Shown here in pieces: positions 61,973 to 64,000 of a DNA stretch of 64,000 bases. Below the pieces are notes generated by a model. The model had not been told where the DNA came from. It did not search any database and worked only from the letters and a program-made list of their open reading frames with translations. The position numbers and the translations under genes were made by a program. Positions within the stretch are counted from its first letter, which is position 1; every line of letters starts with the position of its first letter. This DNA comes from an uncultured Tropicimonas sp. (GTDB taxonomy: Bacteria > Pseudomonadota > Alphaproteobacteria > Rhodobacterales > Rhodobacteraceae), in NCBI GenBank assembly GCA_947497945.1, contig CANMIP010000005.1:1-64000 (forward strand), written 5' to 3'.

Positions 61973-62968
61973 ATGGAACCGAACACTCCGCGAATTGCCG
62001 TCATCATTGTGAATTTCGGAACGGCGCCCCTGGCGCTTGAAGCTGTTTCCAGCGTTTGGAATGCGGCGGACAGCGACGCGGTGCCGGAGATCCATGTGCT
62101 GGACAATGCGTCTCCAGGCGAGGAAGCGCGCGTGCTGGCCGAGGCGATTGATGCGCGCGGTTGGCAAGATCGCGTGCACCTGCACATCTCGACGAAAAAC
62201 CTGGGATTCGGGCGCGGAAACAACCTTGTTCTGCACGCCCTGGCTGACAGTGAAAAGCCGCCGGATTTCGTCTTCCTTCTGAATCCGGACGCGACCCTGC
62301 GCAAACCGGCCCTGGAGATCCTCACCAAATGCCTCCTGGCCCATCCGGGCGTCGGGGTGGCCGGGGCTCTGTTGCACGACGCAGAGGGACGCCCGAGCAC
62401 AAGCGCCTTTCGCTTTCCCGGACTTGCAGGGGAGTTCGCGGAAGCGGCCAGCTTTGGACCGCTCACGCGACTTCTTGACCGATGGCGCATCCCGCTTCCG
62501 CCCGGGCACCCGTCCGGGTCGGTGGATTGGGTGACGGGTGCGGCCGCGATGTTCCGTTTCGAGGCGCTGCGGCAGGTCGGCTTTTTTGATCCTGGTTTTT
62601 TCCTCTACTATGAAGAGGTTGACCTGATGCGCCGTCTCGCGGCTGCGGGCTGGGAGTGTCGGCATGTCCACGAAGCGGAGGTCGAGCACGCCGAGGGCGC
62701 GGCAACAGGGTTGCGTGGCGACGAGGTTGGGCAGCGACGGCGGCCGGCCTATTGGTACGAGTCCCGACGTCTGTATTTCTATCGCTCACATGGGCGCGCG
62801 GGCGCAATCGGCTGTACGCTTGCGGCCATCCTGGGCGCGTGGGTCAATCACGTTCACAGTCGGCTTCGTGGCCGCCGGCCATGGATTCCGGACCGGTTCA
62901 TCCGCGACAGTTGGCGCCACATGCTGGCCCCGCTGCTCACCGGTTGGCGGCCGCAAGGGCGACCTTAG
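61973..62968 (+). CDS. Glycosyltransferase family 2 (rhamnosyltransferase-like)
   Basis: This 331-aa enzyme has the GT2 core AVIIVNFGTAPLALEAVSSV, IHVLDNASPGEEAR, NLGFGRGNNLVLHAL, FLLNPDATL (DxD-like) and ALRQVGFFDPGFFLYYEEVDLMRR (split). This arrangement is typical of WbbL-like rhamnosyltransferases. The ATG follows AGGGG. It starts 3 bases after the polymerase gene stop. Sugar specificity is only suggested by family resemblance. Confidence 0.87.
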   Translation: MEPNTPRIAVIIVNFGTAPLALEAVSSVWNAADSDAVPEIHVLDNASPGEEARVLAEAIDARGWQDRVHLHISTKNLGFGRGNNLVLHALADSEKPPDFVFLLNPDATLRKPALEILTKCLLAHPGVGVAGALLHDAEGRPSTSAFRFPGLAGEFAEAASFGPLTRLLDRWRIPLPPGHPSGSVDWVTGAAAMFRFEALRQVGFFDPGFFLYYEEVDLMRRLAAAGWECRHVHEAEVEHAEGAATGLRGDEVGQRRRPAYWYESRRLYFYRSHGRAGAIGCTLAAILGAWVNHVHSRLRGRRPWIPDRFIRDSWRHMLAPLLTGWRPQGRP

Positions 62969-62973
62969 CAAGG

Positions 62974-63936
62974 CTACTTGTGTTCGATCAGTTTGCGGCG
63001 CTTGCCGGTGAAACGTTGACGCTGGAAATCGAGAACGCCCTGCATCTCGGCAAAGCGCCCAAGGGTCAGAAAAATGGCGCGTTCCCAACCGAGGCGTTTT
63101 GCCAGGCGGGCAATCTGGAGCGGGTACAGGAGGATCCACAGCAACGCCCAAGGGGAGAGGGCAAGCGTCGTCAGCAGAATGAAGAGCGGGAGCAGGCCCG
63201 CCCAGATCAGAATGCGACGGATCTCTGTCGCGTAATGCCGCTCCGGCGGGCCCCCATGCAATGCGTGCCCTTCAGCGAAGGCGAAACCGGCGCGGCGGCA
63301 TCTCTGCCACCATTGTGAAAACCGGGTCATATCCGCATCGTGCCGTGCCATTTCGTGGTCTATCCGCCAGATTTCCCCTCCGGCCGCGCGCAGACGCACA
63401 CAAAGCTCCGGCTCTTCGCCTGCGATGAGGTCTTCGCGAAATCCATCGACCCCCAGGACCGCGTCCAGACGCATCATGACGATTCCACCACAGGCCCTGG
63501 ACCGGCCAACAGGCGTGTTCCATTCCGCGTCGCAGAGGCGGTTGTAGAGACTGCGCTCCGGGTGGCGTTCGCGCAGGCGCCCGGAGACGGCCACCACGCT
63601 CGGGTTCTGTTGAAGGAAGTTGCGCGCGGCCGAAAGCCAGCCGGGCGCAATCGTGCAGTCGCCGTCGATGAACTGAACAAACTCCGGCTTGCCGGATTCG
63701 GCAAGCGCCGTCACTCCGGCATTGCGGGCGCGCGCCGCCGTGAAGGGGCGCGACATGTCCAGTTCCACCACATCTGCACCGACCTCGCGTGCCGCCGAGA
63801 CAGAGCCGTCGGTCGATCCCGAATCCACGTAGACCAGCCGGACAGGGCCGCCGTCCAGAGAGGCCAGACAAGCACGCAGGCGTTCGCCTTCATTGCGCCC
63901 GATCACGATGACGCCGATTTCTTCGGAAACGCTCAC
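62974..63936 (-). CDS. Glycosyltransferase family 2
   Basis: This 320-aa protein has the GT2 core (IGVIVIGRNEGERLRACLASL split; LVYVDSGSTDGSV; FIDGDCTIAPGW with the DxD-like motif; GEEPELCVRLRAAG). A C-terminal hydrophobic region (ILIWAGLLPLFILLTTLALS) suggests membrane anchoring. It is convergent with the previous gene, 5 bases apart. The upstream promoter and neighbour are cut by the window edge. It could extend or modify the same glycan; donor unknown. Confidence 0.87.
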   Translation of the reverse strand: MSVSEEIGVIVIGRNEGERLRACLASLDGGPVRLVYVDSGSTDGSVSAAREVGADVVELDMSRPFTAARARNAGVTALAESGKPEFVQFIDGDCTIAPGWLSAARNFLQQNPSVVAVSGRLRERHPERSLYNRLCDAEWNTPVGRSRACGGIVMMRLDAVLGVDGFREDLIAGEEPELCVRLRAAGGEIWRIDHEMARHDADMTRFSQWWQRCRRAGFAFAEGHALHGGPPERHYATEIRRILIWAGLLPLFILLTTLALSPWALLWILLYPLQIARLAKRLGWERAIFLTLGRFAEMQGVLDFQRQRFTGKRRKLIEHK

Positions 63937-64000
63937 CTTCTCGTCACTCGTCCTTTGTTGTCCGCGCCGCGCGTGAGCCGGGATGGCCTGCGGCGGTCTC
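63937..64000. other. Right window edge
   Basis: This is only 64 bases upstream of the last glycosyltransferase. No feature is supported. The EPS locus probably continues beyond. Confidence 0.4.

Overview
The window looks like a chromosomal segment from a GC-rich marine alphaproteobacterium of the order Rhodobacterales. The reasons are the gene families (a DUF3035 lipoprotein beside paired M16 peptidases and lspA, DUF1674, an HU protein of the Rhodobacter type, a VPLPA-CTERM protein with an XrtD-like exosortase), the GTTC-N7-GTTC LexA box, and the local gene order. No tRNA, rRNA, CRISPR array or intact insertion sequence was seen. Species cannot be named from this.

Layout. 0-1.4 kb: a lower-GC stretch with one VPLPA-CTERM surface or secreted protein. 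1.7-15 kb: housekeeping genes (M16 peptidase pair, DUF3035 lipoprotein, lspA, purH, heparinase-like protein, rsmB, DUF1674, GNAT, dapB, rbfA, NAGPA-like protein, Bcr/CflA exporter). 15-19 kb: an SOS-boxed imuB without imuA or dnaE2, and an unrecognised membrane protein. 19-22 kb: a transketolase / TIM-barrel isomerase operon that ends upstream in an internally deleted 2-hydroxyacid dehydrogenase. 22-29 kb: a BMP-type nucleoside/purine ABC transporter with a cytosine deaminase. 29-35 kb: an operon of exosortase, VIT/vWA protein with a PEP-CTERM-like tail, response regulator and histidine kinase. 35-46 kb: acyl-CoA synthetase, adenine deaminase, AMP nucleosidase, HU, a DMT exporter, a CcdA-thioredoxin pair and dnaX. 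46-64 kb: an exopolysaccharide/exosortase locus (glycosyltransferases, pyruvyltransferase, XrtD-like exosortase, flippase, sulfotransferase, PrsT-like TPR lipoprotein, PEP-CTERM-type ATPase, Wzz-like protein, BY-kinase-like ATPase, WecB/TagA transferase, Wzy-like polymerase). It runs off the right edge.

How the parts connect. The transporter, cytosine deaminase, adenine deaminase and AMP nucleosidase together make a nucleobase uptake and salvage set. The window holds two separate exosortases with different likely substrates. The XrtD-like enzyme sits in the EPS locus and probably serves many VPLPA-CTERM proteins, one of which is at 0.7 kb. The second sits directly upstream of a single VIT/vWA protein whose C-terminus looks like a PEP-CTERM sorting signal, and is followed by its own two-component system. 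The second arrangement parallels the known proteobacterial dedicated sortase system (sortase, VIT/vWA target, response regulator, kinase) but with an exosortase in place of the sortase. It is the most interesting item here.

Decay and repeats: an internally deleted dehydrogenase, a truncated and frameshifted glycosyltransferase, two copies of a palindromic element inside the transporter operon (sharing a 40-nt identical block), and two copies of a 140-150 bp intergenic repeat 20 kb apart.
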